Below, in pieces: positions 44,651 through 57,195 of a stretch of DNA of 64,000 nucleotides (within the stretch, counting starts at the first letter, position 1; each line of letters opens with the position of its first letter). A program made the translations under genes and the position numbers. The DNA comes from Golubevia sp. BC0850. Lineage: Eukaryota > Basidiomycota > Exobasidiomycetes > Golubeviales > Golubeviaceae. The DNA lies in the NCBI GenBank assembly GCA_012976225.1, contig JAAVVG010000009.1, positions 372,001 through 436,000 of the forward strand, in the 5' to 3' direction. The notes below the pieces were generated by a model that was given only the letters and a program-made list of their open reading frames with translations, did no database searches and had not been told where the DNA came from.

Positions 44651-47556
44651 ATGGTCGAAGATCCTACCATCAACCAAGCCGAAGAAACAGGGCTTTCAGC
44701 AGAAGAGCAAAAGAGCCCAAAGCACTGGTGGACTTCTGATTCTGTTCAACGTGCAACTCCAGATGAAAGCTCGGAGCAAGAGAAAGCATCAGATGGAAGT
44801 CAAAAAGATGACTCTAACTCCAAGAGCACCACCAGCGTCCACTCTCTAGTCGACAAGTTCAAATGCATCGGCTCCACCGTACACCAAAAGTTCGACAATG
44901 GGGTTCATCGAACGAGTGACTTCTTCGGACTCTACAAACAAGTCTCGAATGACCTGAAGGATCATGAAATGTATCCTGAACTAGACATGGATGCAAAGCT
45001 GAGGTGAGAAACCGATTCTTGGATATCTGAAGTTCGTGGAATAGGCTGACGTTCTTGCTTGTTCTTTGCTCTCAGGCGCAATAACGATCTCGGAGAAGAG
45101 GAGGCTGTATTTCTTGATGAAAGGAAGAAGTTCATTGTCACTTCTGGATCTTTGAAGAAGTTCTTAGGACTAGAAGAAAGCGAAGAAATCCATCCAGAGG
45201 ACGTTCCCATCATCGCTGTGGGAGGTTCGGGTGAGTCGACATTTTTTGTCTCTTCTTTTTTCTTCTCTTCAGCTTTATTCAATATTGCTCCTGGTTAATT
45301 TTCAAACTCAACTCAACTTCACCTTCTTTCCAAACGGTCAACTGCCTCCTCCAACTCTTGCATCCCTGCCATGTCTTTTCTCTACTGCGAATCTCAAATC
45401 AAAAGGTGGAGGTTACAGAGCTTGTTTAGGCTTCCTAGCCGCCATCGAGGCTCTTCAAAACGAAGGTCTATGGGATAACTTGACTTACATAGCCGGAGTC
45501 AGTGGATCTTGCTGGTCTTTAGGTGCTCTGTTCACCTTCGGGTCTCTTCACGCTGGTTACCTCTTGGACCATTTTGCCACTACCTCAGCTCATCATCCTC
45601 TTTCAGCAGCTGCGGTCAATGCAGTCGCAAGATCAGCTCACGGAATTTACTTCCAGCTCGCTCCAATCCTTCAGAAGATGAGAATCGGACACCTTCATCC
45701 TGGACCTTTGGATCTCTACTCGACTTTGATCACTAGTCACATCTTCCTGTCTCCACCAGCTCGTCAAGGTTCGTTGCCTGCTCCTAAGGATCAAATTCTT
45801 ACAGATCAAGAAGCAGAACAGAGATATCAAGATGCTCAGAAGGCTCACATGAGTGGTCAAGGAAGAGATAGACGCAAAGATAAGGCCGAAGCTACTCTCA
45901 AACGAGAATGGTTTCAATGGAGTAGAGTTGACGAGAGAATGGAAATCTCAGTTGGGAAACAACCTCTCCCGATTCTAACTGCTGTTAGACATGAGAGACC
46001 TTGGAAGGATTGGAAGTCCAAAGAAGAGCCTTTCGGTGACGAGGATCATTCGAGCAAAGAACACAGTAAGTAAATTCTGCGAGAATCTCGAAACTCGATC
46101 TCCTAACTAATTCTCGGTTCAATCCACAATTCCAGAGGAGGCTCATTCCTGGTGGCAGTGGTTCGAGATCAACCCTTACGAGACTGGATGTGATGAGCTT
46201 GAAGGATGGATACCAACTTGGGGATTCGGAAGAGTCTTCGACAAAGGAGTTTCGACGCAACGCCTGCCAGAGAGAAGGTGAGTCTTCTTGAGCTCAGAGC
46301 TTTTGTGCTTGCTTGCGATTGCTGACAATACTTTTGCACCTCCAGTCTTTCTCTTTTCTTGGGAATGTGCACGTCAGCACCAGCCGGACCTCTCATAGCC
46401 TACTTATCTACGATCTACAGAAACTTACCTTCTGGAACCTTTGGAGACTCGATTCGAAAGTGGAGTGACAACTGGGTCAAGAAGCACCCAGAGAAAGCAG
46501 AAAAGCTTCAAAATCACCATCCTCTACATGCTATGAATGAGGCCAATCCTTTCTTTGGAGCTGAGATCGAAGACGGCAGAGGTCAAGGATTTGAGGTGAG
46601 AAACCTTAAAGCGCGGGAGTTTATTCATTTTTCTGACTTCGTTTTGGTTGGACTTCTGTACCTTCCATTATCTTCTTGACAACAGAACTCTCCTAGGATC
46701 CATTTGATCGACAGTGGAGTTTCAAACAATCTTCCTACCTGTGAGTCGAAGAGATAATTCTTGGTGTCGACTCCCGCCGCTCATGCCTTCTCTTCTACCT
46801 CCTACAACAGACGTCTTCTTCAGACCACATAGGAACGTAGATGTGATACTTTTGGGAGACTATAGCTCGTAGGTAGAATACCGAGTTTCAGCTTCATCAA
46901 AAAGACCGACTTTATCAATGTCTCACCCCTACCCTCCCTCAGAGACGTCCAAAAAGGTGAGGCTTTGGAACGTATCTCTGATTTTGGAAAGGACAGAGGA
47001 GTCAAGATTACTCCCAGAGTGACTCTTCCGCCTCTCGAGTCGGTTCCAGTAGAGATCCCAGAAGCTGGTAAAGACAAGGACAAGCCTGTCCCAATCCAAC
47101 TTACAGCTGAACAGATCGCCGAACGCTTCAAAGGAAGGTATGCTCAAGTCTTGGATACAGTTCCATTTCCAGAAAGCGAGATTGAAGGAGCTCACAGAAA
47201 AGCAGATGGGGTACTCTATAATCATAGAAATCAACCTCAGGCGGAGAAGCCAAGTACTATGATCTATCTCCCTTTGCTACCCAACAAGGTTCAACCCGAA
47301 TTTGATCCTTCCACTTCTTCTTTCAGCTCATCTTATAATTTGACTTGGTGAGTGATGAGCATCAGAAAAGATGGTAGACTGTTTCGGAAACTGAACCTCC
47401 TTATCAATTCACTTTTGTAGGACGCACGACCAGGTTCAGACGATTCGTAAAACGAGCGGACAGGACATCAAAGACAGTATTGAGACTATCAGATCCGTAG
47501 TCAGAGAGGTATATGAGAGAAAGAAAAGTGAGAGACTGAGCAAGATGAAGGAATGA
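44651..47556 (+). CDS. Cytosolic phospholipase A2-like acyl hydrolase
   Basis: Serine hydrolase of the cPLA2/phospholipase B fold (PLA2c), expected to remove acyl chains from glycerophospholipids. About nine exons, roughly 750 residues. No signal peptide is visible: the N-terminus is acidic and Ser-rich (MVEDPTINQAEETGLSAEEQ). The oxyanion loop VGGSGGGYRACLGFLAAIEA is followed by the nucleophile elbow YIAGVSGSCWSLGALFTFGS, with the GxSGS serine. The catalytic Asp lies in RIHLIDSGVSNNLP, completing the Ser-Asp dyad. Between them lie WWQWFEINPYETGCDELEGW and FLGMCTSAPAGPLIAYLSTI, which fit the cap and core. Secreted fungal phospholipase B proteins have signal peptides and many cysteines, which this lacks, so the intracellular group fits better. 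Confidence 0.88.
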
Positions 47557-47670
47557 GAAACTCGAGGTAGAGAAGTCGAGTGTGAATAAACACTTTCAAT
47601 ATACCCGTTGACGAGCCCATGTATGAGTCGATTCGAAATTTTGAGATTTATGACAGTTGATTTCTTTGTT

Positions 47671-48651
47671 TCATCGAGTTTCTTGATCCATGAAGAGTCT
47701 TCCCAAAGGTTCTCCCTTCCCAGCCCTCTCCAACGCGGATTCGATAGCTTTTAAAACGTCCTTCTCCACCTCCTCGATCTTTCTTCCAGCATCGATAGTC
47801 TTCCAATCAGCCCCGTTCTCCTTCATCTGCTCCGAAACCTTAGTAAAAGCTTCTCGAACTTTGAGTTGAAGTTCCAATTTCTCGTAACGCTCTTCTCCGT
47901 ATCCACCTCTTGCAGCTGCTGTCGAAGGATCCAAATCCAGGAAAATAGTCAAATCCGGTCGAGGCAATCCTATGTCGGGAGAGACACACCAGTCATAAGA
48001 GAGACCCTGAAGGAGAAGAACGAAAAAAGTCAGCCCTGAAACAGACTTTGAAAGGCCTTAGTTTCTCTCTCTCTGAGAGTCATCTCACTTTGGCGCATGA
48101 ATAAGCTATTCCTGAGAAAGCATATCTGTCGCATACGACGTGTTTTCCAGCTGCAATCTCAGCTTTGATGGAACGGCTGCGAGAGAGAGGGAGAGAAGCA
48201 GGAAAGGTTAGGATCGCTCGAGAATTACTGGATCTACCCTTCAAGGATTCTTCTGGAACAAAAGTAGAAAGAACGGTCTATCTATCACTGAAGAAAGAGA
48301 CATAAGGAACTCACGCGCACTCCCAACGATTGGCAGAGAACAAGAGGTGAATTGCCTGATCGTCGAGCTCACTCTTCTGAGCTAGGTAGGAGTCAATCAT
48401 CTTTCCAATGGCTGTGGTCCTCTCTTTGAAAGTGTGCAGATAGATTTGGAAAGAGATTGGGAGGGAGAATCAGTAGAGAGGGCAGACTTCGCTGAAGAGA
48501 GCAAGAACGAAGCTTCGCTGTTCTTGATCCTGAACTCACCTGGAAATTTTGTACTGATAGCATTCAAAGAAGATACCAGTTTACTAACTTGAGTACTCTT
48601 TCCCGCTCTATCTAGCCCTTCTACTACTATGAAAGCTCCTCGTGATGTCAT
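47671..48651 (-). CDS. CDC8: Thymidylate kinase (dTMP kinase)
   Basis: Phosphorylates dTMP to dTDP for DNA synthesis. Four or five exons, about 215 residues. P-loop [19 protein letters not shown], then [20 protein letters not shown] joined across an intron, [30 protein letters not shown] (the DRY/H motif), [19 protein letters not shown] and [20 protein letters not shown] (LID region). All are standard for eukaryotic dTMP kinases. I start at MTSRGAFIV; an in-frame ATG at 48702 would add 17 residues (MTRHEFSSFSTSTSRNT), which are Ser/Thr-rich and could suit an alternative start. Its neighbour is a clamp-loader subunit, transcribed in the same direction. Confidence 0.94.
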
Positions 48652-48853
48652 CGTGTTTCTTGAGGTGGATGTTGAGAAGGAAGAAAATTCGTGACGCGTC
48701 ACACTCAGAACTTCGACTTTTCGATTTGGACCAAATCAAACGAAAGACTTTGAGAAAGTAATATTTGAGAGCGCGAAGGAATCTAGAATACAAGTGACAG
48801 GAATCTTCAAGAAGAACTGTGGAAGGAAGCAAGAGCTATAGGAACGAGACAAA

Positions 48854-50703
48854 TCATTTACCCATCATTACATTTCTAATTTTCAGGCAAAGATCAAGTG
48901 TTTGAAGTTCTTCATCTCCACCATCTATTAGAGCTTTATCAGCAGCACCCAAATATAGAGCGATCTGAGATTTCTGTACCGCTGTGATAGCAGGATGAAG
49001 TATGATATAATCGTGTAACTGCGATTAAGAGTAGAAGAAAGAGAATCAGCAATCTGATCAATCGCAAGACGATCCAAGTAAACCCACCTGAATCAGAACT
49101 TGAGTACTACTATAACCTTCCATAGAAGTTTCCTTCACGACTTTTTTAACAGCTTCAAATCCACCTTTCTTTCCCTTAGTCATAGTTTCATCTCCATTTT
49201 TCATTTCAATATCGTCTCCATCCATTCCATAAGGTTCAATTCCCATTGATTTACCTAAATTGAAGATGACCTCATCAGGAACTACACCTGCAATTTCAGT
49301 GATAGACCGAGAAGTCACTGGAGTTTTAACTGAGGTGGCAATCGAGTGAAGTCTAGAAGCTGATTGAAGATATGTGATGGCTCTACGAAGATCTCCATCT
49401 GAAGTTTTGATTAATGTGTCTAGAACCTATGAGATGGAGGGAAGGAAGGTAAGAAGATTGTTTCGTAAGGGAATCAAGGGAGATGGAAAGTATCTCTTGG
49501 TTTTTTGTTAAACTCACGCCTGGTTGGAAATCAACTCCTTCAGCTAAGGCAATAGATTGTAATCTTTCTTGGGAACTCGAATCGTCTAGAGATCTGAATC
49601 TGAATTTTGAACATCTGGAAGCTAAAGGTTCGATGATTCTTAAGGAGAAAAGATTTCGAAATCGAAAGATCAGCTTCGATTTTCTGATTTCAACAACTCA
49701 AGATTCTTCCTCGTGATCCAGTTTTCCGTAAATCAAATCTCTTACATCTTCAATCTTACACTCACCTTGTAACGTAATTGCACACAAGACAGAATCGAGT
49801 GATACGAGAATACTGTTCCATGATACGACGTAAAGCGGATTGAGCGTCTTGTGTCATAGAATCAGCTTCATCTAGGATGATGATTTTGTAAGGAGGACAT
49901 GGGAAGTCCCTAAAACGACAATGAGAGGAAGAAAGAAAAGGTCGGTAGGTTGAAGGAGGAGATCTCATCTTCCGTTCGCCTTTCGCATGAGCCACAGAGA
50001 AAGCTCTGATCTTCTAGATAGACTTCGAAATCTCCCAATCGATTTCTCTACCTCCCATTCCCTCACGGAGTCCAGGCCTGCCTCCTACTCACACTTTAGC
50101 ATTAGTCACAGCCAACTTAGCAAAGTTCTTAATCTTATCTCTAACCACCGAGATGCCTCTTTCATCTGAAGCATTCAATTCCAACACACGAGTCTTCATA
50201 AGTTCCGGACTGGTGAGGAAGGGGAACGAGAAGTTGTCAGAGAAGAGGTTGGAAGGAGATGAGATTGTGCTGAGAGCTTTGAGTACTCACCCAAAGAGCT
50301 GACGAGCTAGAGCTAGAATGGTGGAGGTCTTTCCAGTTCCTGGAGGTCCATAGAAGAGCATATGAGGAAGCTTCAGGGGGTGGGGGAGGGAGAGAGTGTC
50401 AGAATCAAGAGATGAGGGAGAGGAGAGGGACTGGTAAGGTTGGATCTGAGCTCACATTGCTTGACATGAGAGTCTTTCTTAGAACTTGAACTGTATTATC
50501 TTGAGCTGCTACATCATCGATAGTCTTTGGACGACTGAATAGAAGGAAGCAATGCAATGAGAGGTGAGCAAGAGCTGGTCCAGCCACCCCAACTCTTCCC
50601 TCTCTGTCTATCTCTTGACTTACTATTTCTCGACCCAAGGTTTCAGTCTCTCTGTCTGTTGAGTTGTCTTTGGAGCTGGCTTTGGTTTCACTTGTCCAAA
50701 CAT
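48854..50703 (-). CDS. RFC2: Replication factor C subunit (yeast Rfc2 / human RFC4 type)
   Basis: AAA+ subunit of the clamp loader that opens PCNA rings at primer ends. Seven or eight exons. Start [20 protein letters not shown], then [20 protein letters not shown], the Walker [41 protein letters not shown], Walker [21 protein letters not shown], the SRC motif [17 protein letters not shown] and the sensor 2 block [19 protein letters not shown]. These follow the human RFC4/yeast Rfc2 sequence rather than Rfc3, Rfc4 or Rfc5: [12 protein letters not shown] and AGVVPDEVI are diagnostic. An insert of about 20 residues ([20 protein letters not shown]) lies in the collar region. Ends [11 protein letters not shown]. 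It shares a 144-bp divergent promoter with the next gene. Confidence 0.93.
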
Positions 50704-50772
50704 TGCTTATAAGTGAATCGCTATTAGGCTTTGTTCATCTCAATTTTCCAATTCGCGCCACGTCCAATTCTT

Positions 50773-50784
50773 CCCCCCCCCCCC
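50773..50784 (+). repeat. C12 homopolymer in divergent promoter
   Basis: Run of 12 C followed by (CA)n, 64 bp upstream of the next plus-strand ATG, between the RFC2 gene and the unknown protein. Confidence 0.85.
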
Positions 50785-50847
50785 ACACACCCATCACTTC
50801 CTATGAGCGTTCTCTCAATTGCTCCTCCTACACCTCCTTCATTCAAA

Positions 50848-51833
50848 ATGGCGGAACCAATATCAAATTCAGAATCATCAACTTCAAAGCGTAAAGCAGA
50901 ACAAGAGGAACAAGATTCAAATCCGATTCAAAACCCTTCACTTTCTCAACTTCAAAAGCCAAATCTGCCTGACACCCCAACTTCAACCAGTTCGAATCGC
51001 GTTTCTTCATCGAATGATAACAAGACGAATGATGCTGAATCTCCTACTGCCAATAAGAAGTCGAAGAATAGTGAGTCACTTGGTGAAATGGTGGGATAAG
51101 GTGATTGAGGCAAAAGATGGGAGCTAAGAGCTCACAGTTGCAACCTCTTCTCTCTCTCAACCCCAGATCCAATCGTTGAATTGGATAGATACAACAAGTT
51201 GAAATTCGTTTCAGATCAAGAAGCTTTACCTCGCGGTCTCGCTTTCTCTAGAGGTAAGTTTCTTGACTCTCTAACTTCCAATCACGTCCAACCCGAACTC
51301 ATCTCTTCCGTGCTTTCTCACCCATTTCTAGCCAGTACTGACATTCAATTATACGTGCTGGGTTCAGAAGGCATCATAAGTGAAATTCCAGAAGCTCACT
51401 ATCCATACATCGCTTTCGTAGTTCAAGGAAGGTGAGTTCTCTCCTATCCCCCATTGTCCCATGCCCCTCAGACTCTTTCTCACGCGTCACCGCTAATGAC
51501 CTCCCCCCTACAGTGAAAAGGAAGCCAAGGATCTTGCCAAGGAGATTTGCGAGAAAGCTTGCGATGATTCTGCGATGGAAGGATCTCAAACTGAAGAACT
51601 CAAGCCTTGTGAGTTCATGTCCTCCTTCGCCCTGATTCTCCCGTCGCGTCTTAGACTGACACTTGTCACCTATTGCCCACTTCTCAATGGCAGCTGAAAA
51701 GCTTAGTATCGAAGTCATTATCAAAGCTATTGAGAAGGTAGCTAGTCTGTCTAATTGGGGTTTGAATTGGGAGGATGTGGATAGCTCAGTTGAAAAGGGA
51801 GAGAAGATTCCAGCAGTGAGTGAAAGGTGTTGA
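50848..51833 (+). CDS. Unknown protein, 240 aa
   Basis: Four exons (50848-51070, 51167-51431, 51514-51608, 51694-51833) give 240 residues with consistent phases. The first 75 residues are charged and Ser/Asn-rich with a basic NKKSKN patch. The ordered part begins IVELDRYNKLKFVSDQEALP, continues LTSNHVQPELISSVLSHPFL, IQLYVLGSEGIISEIPEAHY and PYIAFVVQGSEKEAKDLAKE, and ends with a helical tail. I recognise no family. A GTGAGT lies just before the stop (51817), so an additional 3' exon is possible. Confidence 0.6.
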
Positions 51834-52025
51834 AGGTTGACGAAGTGGAACGAGGGAATTGGCAATAAGTAAATCAGCTCACAAATGATGCTGGGTTGGG
51901 TAGTCTAGGCAGAGTCTTGATGACGGAATGCCAAAGTTTGGCTAGCATACAAGTGCATTCAAAGAGAAAAGGCGGTGGCGAATCTGGAAACATCCCTCTT
52001 TCTTCTACTTCTACCTTCTGACAGA

Positions 52026-54413
52026 ATGCCTTTTATTCTTCTGATTACATCCCATCTTCTTCAGAACCACAAACTTTCGAGATTCCAACTTTGGACTTGG
52101 GAAATCAATGACCCTTCTACTGTCCTTCCAAAGCTCGCCACTCAAATCTCTCAACGTACAGCTACTCGTTCTACCTCTCGTTTACAAACGATTGAGCTCT
52201 TCAATAATCTCTCGGAAGAGGAGAAGACCTCTTACTTGAAGAACAAGCCTGTCGCTAAAGGAGCTGCTGGAAAGACTCCCAAGAATGGAAAGAACGGCAA
52301 GGGTCAAGACAAGGATGGAAAGGAAAAGGCTTCAGAGAAGGAAGGAGGTGAGATCAAAGAATCTTCAATTCCAAATACTCCAACTGCTACCGCTAGAAAA
52401 GGAATCTTGAACGAATCTTCCAAGTTAGACTCTGACAGTAAAACTCCAGCTTCTTCTCAAGATCCAAAGATCTCTTCCTCTGCTTCTTCCTCTAAGAGGA
52501 AATTGAGTAGTTCAAATACAAATGATGCTATCGAGATTGATTCTTCGGATAAAGAAATGGAAGAGGATGGAGAAGGAGACATTTCTATGAAATCAGCAAA
52601 GTCTAGTACATCAAAGAAGGGAAAGACTTCAAGATCAACTTCTCCTTCTAAGAAAGATACTAGCGCTTCTCCAACTAAGAAACCTAGAAAGAAGAAGGAA
52701 CTTACTGAAGAGGAAAAGATTGAGAAGGAAAAGAAGGATGCGGAAAAAGAAGTCAAAGAGAGAGAAAAGAAAAGAAATGCAGCTATCAGGGAGGAGAAGA
52801 AAGAGGAGAAGAGGCTCAAGGAAGAGAAGGTGCAGAAAGCAAAACTTCAACAACAGGGCGTTATGGCGTCGTTTTTGGGAAAGAAGGTAGATTCTCCAAA
52901 GGTCGGGGAAAGCTCCTCCAAGGGAAATGCTTCCAGGTCTACTTCTCCAGAGAAGACTCCATCTTCTTCAGCATCAAAACTCAAGATTCCGGAATCTGCT
53001 TTCAAGAAACCATCAGCTGACGATGGTAGGACCGATTTCGAAAGAGCATTCTCTATCATTCCATCACGTCATAACGTAGCTGAACATAATCGTTTCGCTA
53101 AAGGAAAGGAAGCTACTCCTACAGATGAACTCTTCGATCAAGACATTCCAACCTCTGAACTTTTCTCTCAATTCAAAGCTCGAAATCCAAACAAATCGTC
53201 AACTTCAATCTGCCGTCATAAGACCATACCTAGACTTTGTGTCAAAGAAGTCATGGAACTAGTAGCTGAATCCGATACGGTTGGAGGAGCTTCAGCAGAG
53301 AAGGCTGCTAAAGGATTACAAGACTTGGGAAACAAGCAAATGGTTTGGAACAAGTCACTTCAATTCGCTTATAGTCGTCGTCCAGCTTGGTTTGGAACTC
53401 ATACTCAACCTTCAAGTACTGTTGGGCCTTGTACTCCATTCCACAAGGACATTGGTATCGACTACACTTATGATAGTGATGATGCTTGGGAAGATGAAGA
53501 GGTAGAAGGAGCTGATATGTTAGATGGGCCAGATGAAGATGCTGCTTCCGAAAGTGGAAATGAATCTGCCGATAGTTGGCTAGTTGATGATATGGATGTT
53601 GATGAAGAGCCAGAGGTGCTTCCACTTCCAGATGATGATGACGATATTGTCCCAACAGATGCTAGAGGAAACATTTTACCTGCTCAGAAGAAACTTCCTC
53701 CCAAAGTCAACTCTCTTTCAGCTAAGAAGAAAAAGGATCCAAAGAAAGCAGTCCCTCTCATTCCTTTCTGTACTGGACCTCATTTCGAGAAAGCTCCTGG
53801 TGTACCCTCTTATCTTGGATTCAAACCTTTCCAAGCTGAATTCCTTAACGGTAGGTAAACGAAATCAGAGCAATTAATTTTGGGATGTATGCTGACCTTT
53901 CCAAACTTTCTCTGACTTCTCTCCCCTTAGGTGCTTCCTTTGGAGTCAATCCTTTCAAGTACGTAGCTCCTATCTCAACTTACCAACCTGAAAATGAGGA
54001 GGAAGAAGAATCTGGTAACACGTCAAAAGGAAAAGGAAAAGAATCAGCAGAACCAAAGAGGAAGAAACCAGTTTCTGTTTTCCCTGAAGCTAAGATGAGA
54101 GATTTATTACTCAAGATTCAAGGGAAATCTTGCAATAAGGTCGAGTTGGTTAAGACTATGCTGGCTGAATTCAAGGAATTTACCACTAAGGTCGCTTTGG
54201 AACGTGTCATTACGGAGAGCACTGAGAAGAGAGCTAAGACGTGGATCATCAAACCTGAGTTGATGGTGAGTTAGCGATACTTTTGTGATTTGAGAGCTCG
54301 ATTAACTGACGTAAAGCTTTTCTCTCTCACTTCTATAGACTCGTTACAATATCGAAGAAGCCAACATCTTTAGCAAATCTCCAGTTAAGGGTGAGAAACC
54401 TGTTAAGGCTTAG
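52026..54413 (+). CDS. CAC1: Chromatin assembly factor 1 large subunit
   Basis: Large subunit (p150/Cac1/RLF2) of the CAF-1 histone chaperone, which deposits H3-H4 on newly replicated DNA together with PCNA. Three exons (52026-53850, 53931-54265, 54339-54413) give 744 residues from the ATG at 52026; a further upstream exon is possible because MPFILLITSHLL is an unusual beginning. A Ser/Lys-rich region with a long KER charged helix (EEEKIEKEKKDAEKEVKERE) leads to VMASFLGKK, which resembles a PCNA-binding or related QxxxxxFF-like element. The conserved acidic domain follows: FHKDIGIDYTYDSDDAWEDE, then DADMLDG and SADSWLVDDMDVDEEPEVLP. The C-terminal winged-helix region includes KTMLAEFKEFTTKVALERVI. 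Family assignment is firm. Confidence 0.9.
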
Positions 54414-54430
54414 ATCAGGTTTCTTGTTTC

Positions 54431-54454
54431 TCCTCTCTCTCTCTCTCTCTCTCT
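54431..54454 (+). repeat. (CT)n tract downstream of CAC1
   Basis: About 11 CT dinucleotides 18 bp after the CAC1 stop, in its 3' UTR. Confidence 0.8.
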
Positions 54455-55945
54455 TCATATTCCCCTGATATCCATTCCAATCCCCTCAACTTCCTTCAAT
54501 TTCAATTGCATAAAACACAAAATCAATGCCTACTCTCCAAACGAACTTCCAGAACTCTTTTGTCATCTCTCCGGTCGATGCCCTCGGTTCTTCTATCTTT
54601 TCAAGACGCTTTCACTTCTGCTCGACTGCAATTCTTCACTATTCTTTTCGTTTCTCTTTAGATCATTGATTCGGATTTCTTTGTTCTGTCTTCACATTAT
54701 ACTTCTTGGTTTCATTGAATGAATAATTGCATGCTTGAAAGAGTCTTAGGCTACCTTATGCTACTAGCTTAGGCTAGCCCGATCAATGTCTGACGCTGAT
54801 TTTCACAGTATCGATTCTGTACTTGCTTGTTCAAGTTCAGAACTTATCTTGGATCTAAACGAACGAGTCGAGCCTGATTGCCTCTCCAAGATTTCCCTCT
54901 TTATCTCCCCCTTCACTTGAAACAGAATAGATTGCATGGGGCTGAGAGACTCGCTGAAATGTTCATGACTTGTTTGTCTGCAGATTTACTCTTTCTACTT
55001 CTCACTTTTCGTTTCCTCCCGCTCTTCTCAAGATTCTGTCGTCCTCATCCATGTTTACCCTTCCAAGCCCCACCGCTCTCACACTTTTCCCCTGAGGCCT
55101 GAGAGTCGACAACTAGAAATGACACTGAAGTCCTTTTATTACTCCTGTTCATTGCTTAAGCAAGATGGGTGAGAGAGGAGACCACCGAAAGTCTGACAGT
55201 CAAGTAACCGATTGGTCTGATCAAACGTCGACACCGGAAACTTGAAGGTGACGACCTGCTCCATTCAGTTACTCTCACCCTCAATTCCCTTCTCTGTGAT
55301 GTCCCGAATCTTCTTCTTTCTTTGATGTTTCAGAGAGATTAGGCCTCAAGGCAATTTTTAGAGCCGCTGACACCCACCCCTTGTTTCTCTTCCTTGCTTT
55401 TACGATTTCTCTCCATGCTCGCCACTTTTCTCCCTCTCTTCTGGCCAGTTCTTCGGAACAGTTACTTCTCTGGTCATTGGATTTCTTCCCCTTCTATCCC
55501 TTCGACCACCCCTCCCAAATCTTTTGACCCATCCCCTTTTCAGTCTTCTAGTTCTTCAAGACCGGCCATCAACCCATTCAAACATACCTTTTTATGGTAC
55601 GCGGGATAGTTTTCTGTCTTTCAAATCTGTCGCTGTCAATCTACTTGGTTCTCTCGACGCCAAAAGCCACGTCGTTGAGCTGTTGCGACCTTTCTCTCAA
55701 AACGGCGATCACAGAGCAAAGATGAAATCTGCCGTTACATCTATTAACTTCAAAGCACCAGTGAGAAAAAGTTATACAGAAGATATGTGTGAGAGATGGA
55801 ATAAAGATGATCTAACGTAAGACTCGAGACAAATTGCAAATGTTTTTAAGATTTTCGTTTTCAGTTTTCTGGTTCTTGTCGACCCGTTTCCAAGCCTCGT
55901 TCACCCTCTCCCTTTCCAATATCTACGTTCTCCTTATTCCTCCAA
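54455..55945. other. Intergenic with one uncalled frame
   Basis: About 1.5 kb. A plus-strand frame at 55524-55820 reads KSVAVNLLGSLDAKSHVVEL, then KAPVRKSYTEDMCERWNKDD, plausible protein of up to 98 residues. It ends near a GTAAGA donor but has no recognised family or clear partner exons. Otherwise nothing is supported. Confidence 0.3.
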
Positions 55946-57195
55946 CTACATGACCGAGCATCCCTCCCCTCCCTTCTCCTCCCCAGCTTCTTCAATATAA
56001 ATGTTACCCAATTTAGTGATCAATTCCGCACTATCACCTCTCTTCCCGTCCATCTCCAACTTAATCTCATCATCACTGAGACTTTTCCTACTTCTTTCAT
56101 CAGAAGCTCCAACTCTTCCAACTCCTCTTCTCTTATGACTTTCGTTTCCTAGAGCTTTCCACCGAGTTTGCATCTTGGGTGAAAGTTTGAGGGTACCGCT
56201 TTCTGACTTCCAGGAGATTACACCTGAAAAAGAAGGTGGGATTACCAGCGTAATAGTTCCGTTTGATGATTTAAGTCGGAGCGAGAGAGGATTGACGAGT
56301 GAGTACTCAGGCTGGGAGGGAGAGGGAAGGGGAGGGGAGAGGATTCAGCTTCATGAGAGCGTGTATTGAAGATGAGACTTTGTTCTTCATACTAATATTT
56401 TCTTCACTTGAATCATCCGGAGCGTCTCGACTTGTGAATAGATCAAAATGCTCCTTGTCCTCCCAGCCCAAGAAGCTTCTTCCCCCCCCCCCTTCTTCCT
56501 CTTCTGAACTTCTTCTGGACTTCCCCTTACTTTTCTTGGTCCAACAAGTACTCACAATCTTAACTCTGACAGCACCGTGATGACTCTTAGCGTTGACCCA
56601 GATACTTCCCACTCTTTCCTTCTTCTCCAAATTCATACTCTTCCTAAAACCTCTGCCTCTTTCCCAGCTCGGAATGTCATCTTCATCTCTCAGTTGGTTG
56701 ACCCCAATCAGAAGCTCGACGTTGACCGCTGAACTTCTAGTCTCAAACTCGGCTGAGCTTACAGCTTTTGGATCTGGTTTTGGAAGATCGTAGAGAGGTG
56801 GATAGACATCTGGTGCTAGAGGCGAAATTCTGTAGGTGCCTTTGATTGATTGTGAAGTTTGTTCTACTCGAACATGTCTGGCTGTTCGATAGAATGGTGA
56901 TGAAGATGGAGCTGAGAGGAAGAGGTAGAGGGAGTGGGAGATCAATCAAAAAGGTTAATCAAGATGATGGTGATCGTGTGATGGCAAGAAAAGAGAAGAG
57001 AACACAGAGAACAAAAGGAAAGAGATGATGATTCTTGAGATGCTCACCTGGAGTTGAAACTGAATTTGAATTGTAATGATTTGACTTTGAGTGAATTGGA
57101 GAAGATTGATGAATTGATGAAGCGGGTGAATCATTTCGAGAACCAGATTCAGAATTCAAATTGCTCGTTGAAACGCTTGATGGTGATGATGCCAT
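55946..57195 (-). CDS. DUF7330-type protein with C-terminal CaaX box
   Basis: Three exons (57195-57048, 56911-56556, 56311-55946) give 289 residues. After a Ser/Asn-rich start come VRVEQTSQSIKGTYRISPLA, SSAVNVELLIGVN, SIWVNAKSHHGAVRVKIV, LSLRLKSSNGTITLVIPPSF and GVISWKSESGTLKLS. This series of short beta segments with repeated S-x-x-G motifs resembles the basidiomycete DUF7330 family, whose function is unknown. The last four residues are CSVM, a CaaX box ending in Met, the preferred form for farnesyltransferase; the upstream stretch is acidic (EEAGEEKGGEG) rather than polybasic. If prenylated, the protein would be held at a membrane. One intron contains a run of 11 G on the coding strand. Confidence 0.75.
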
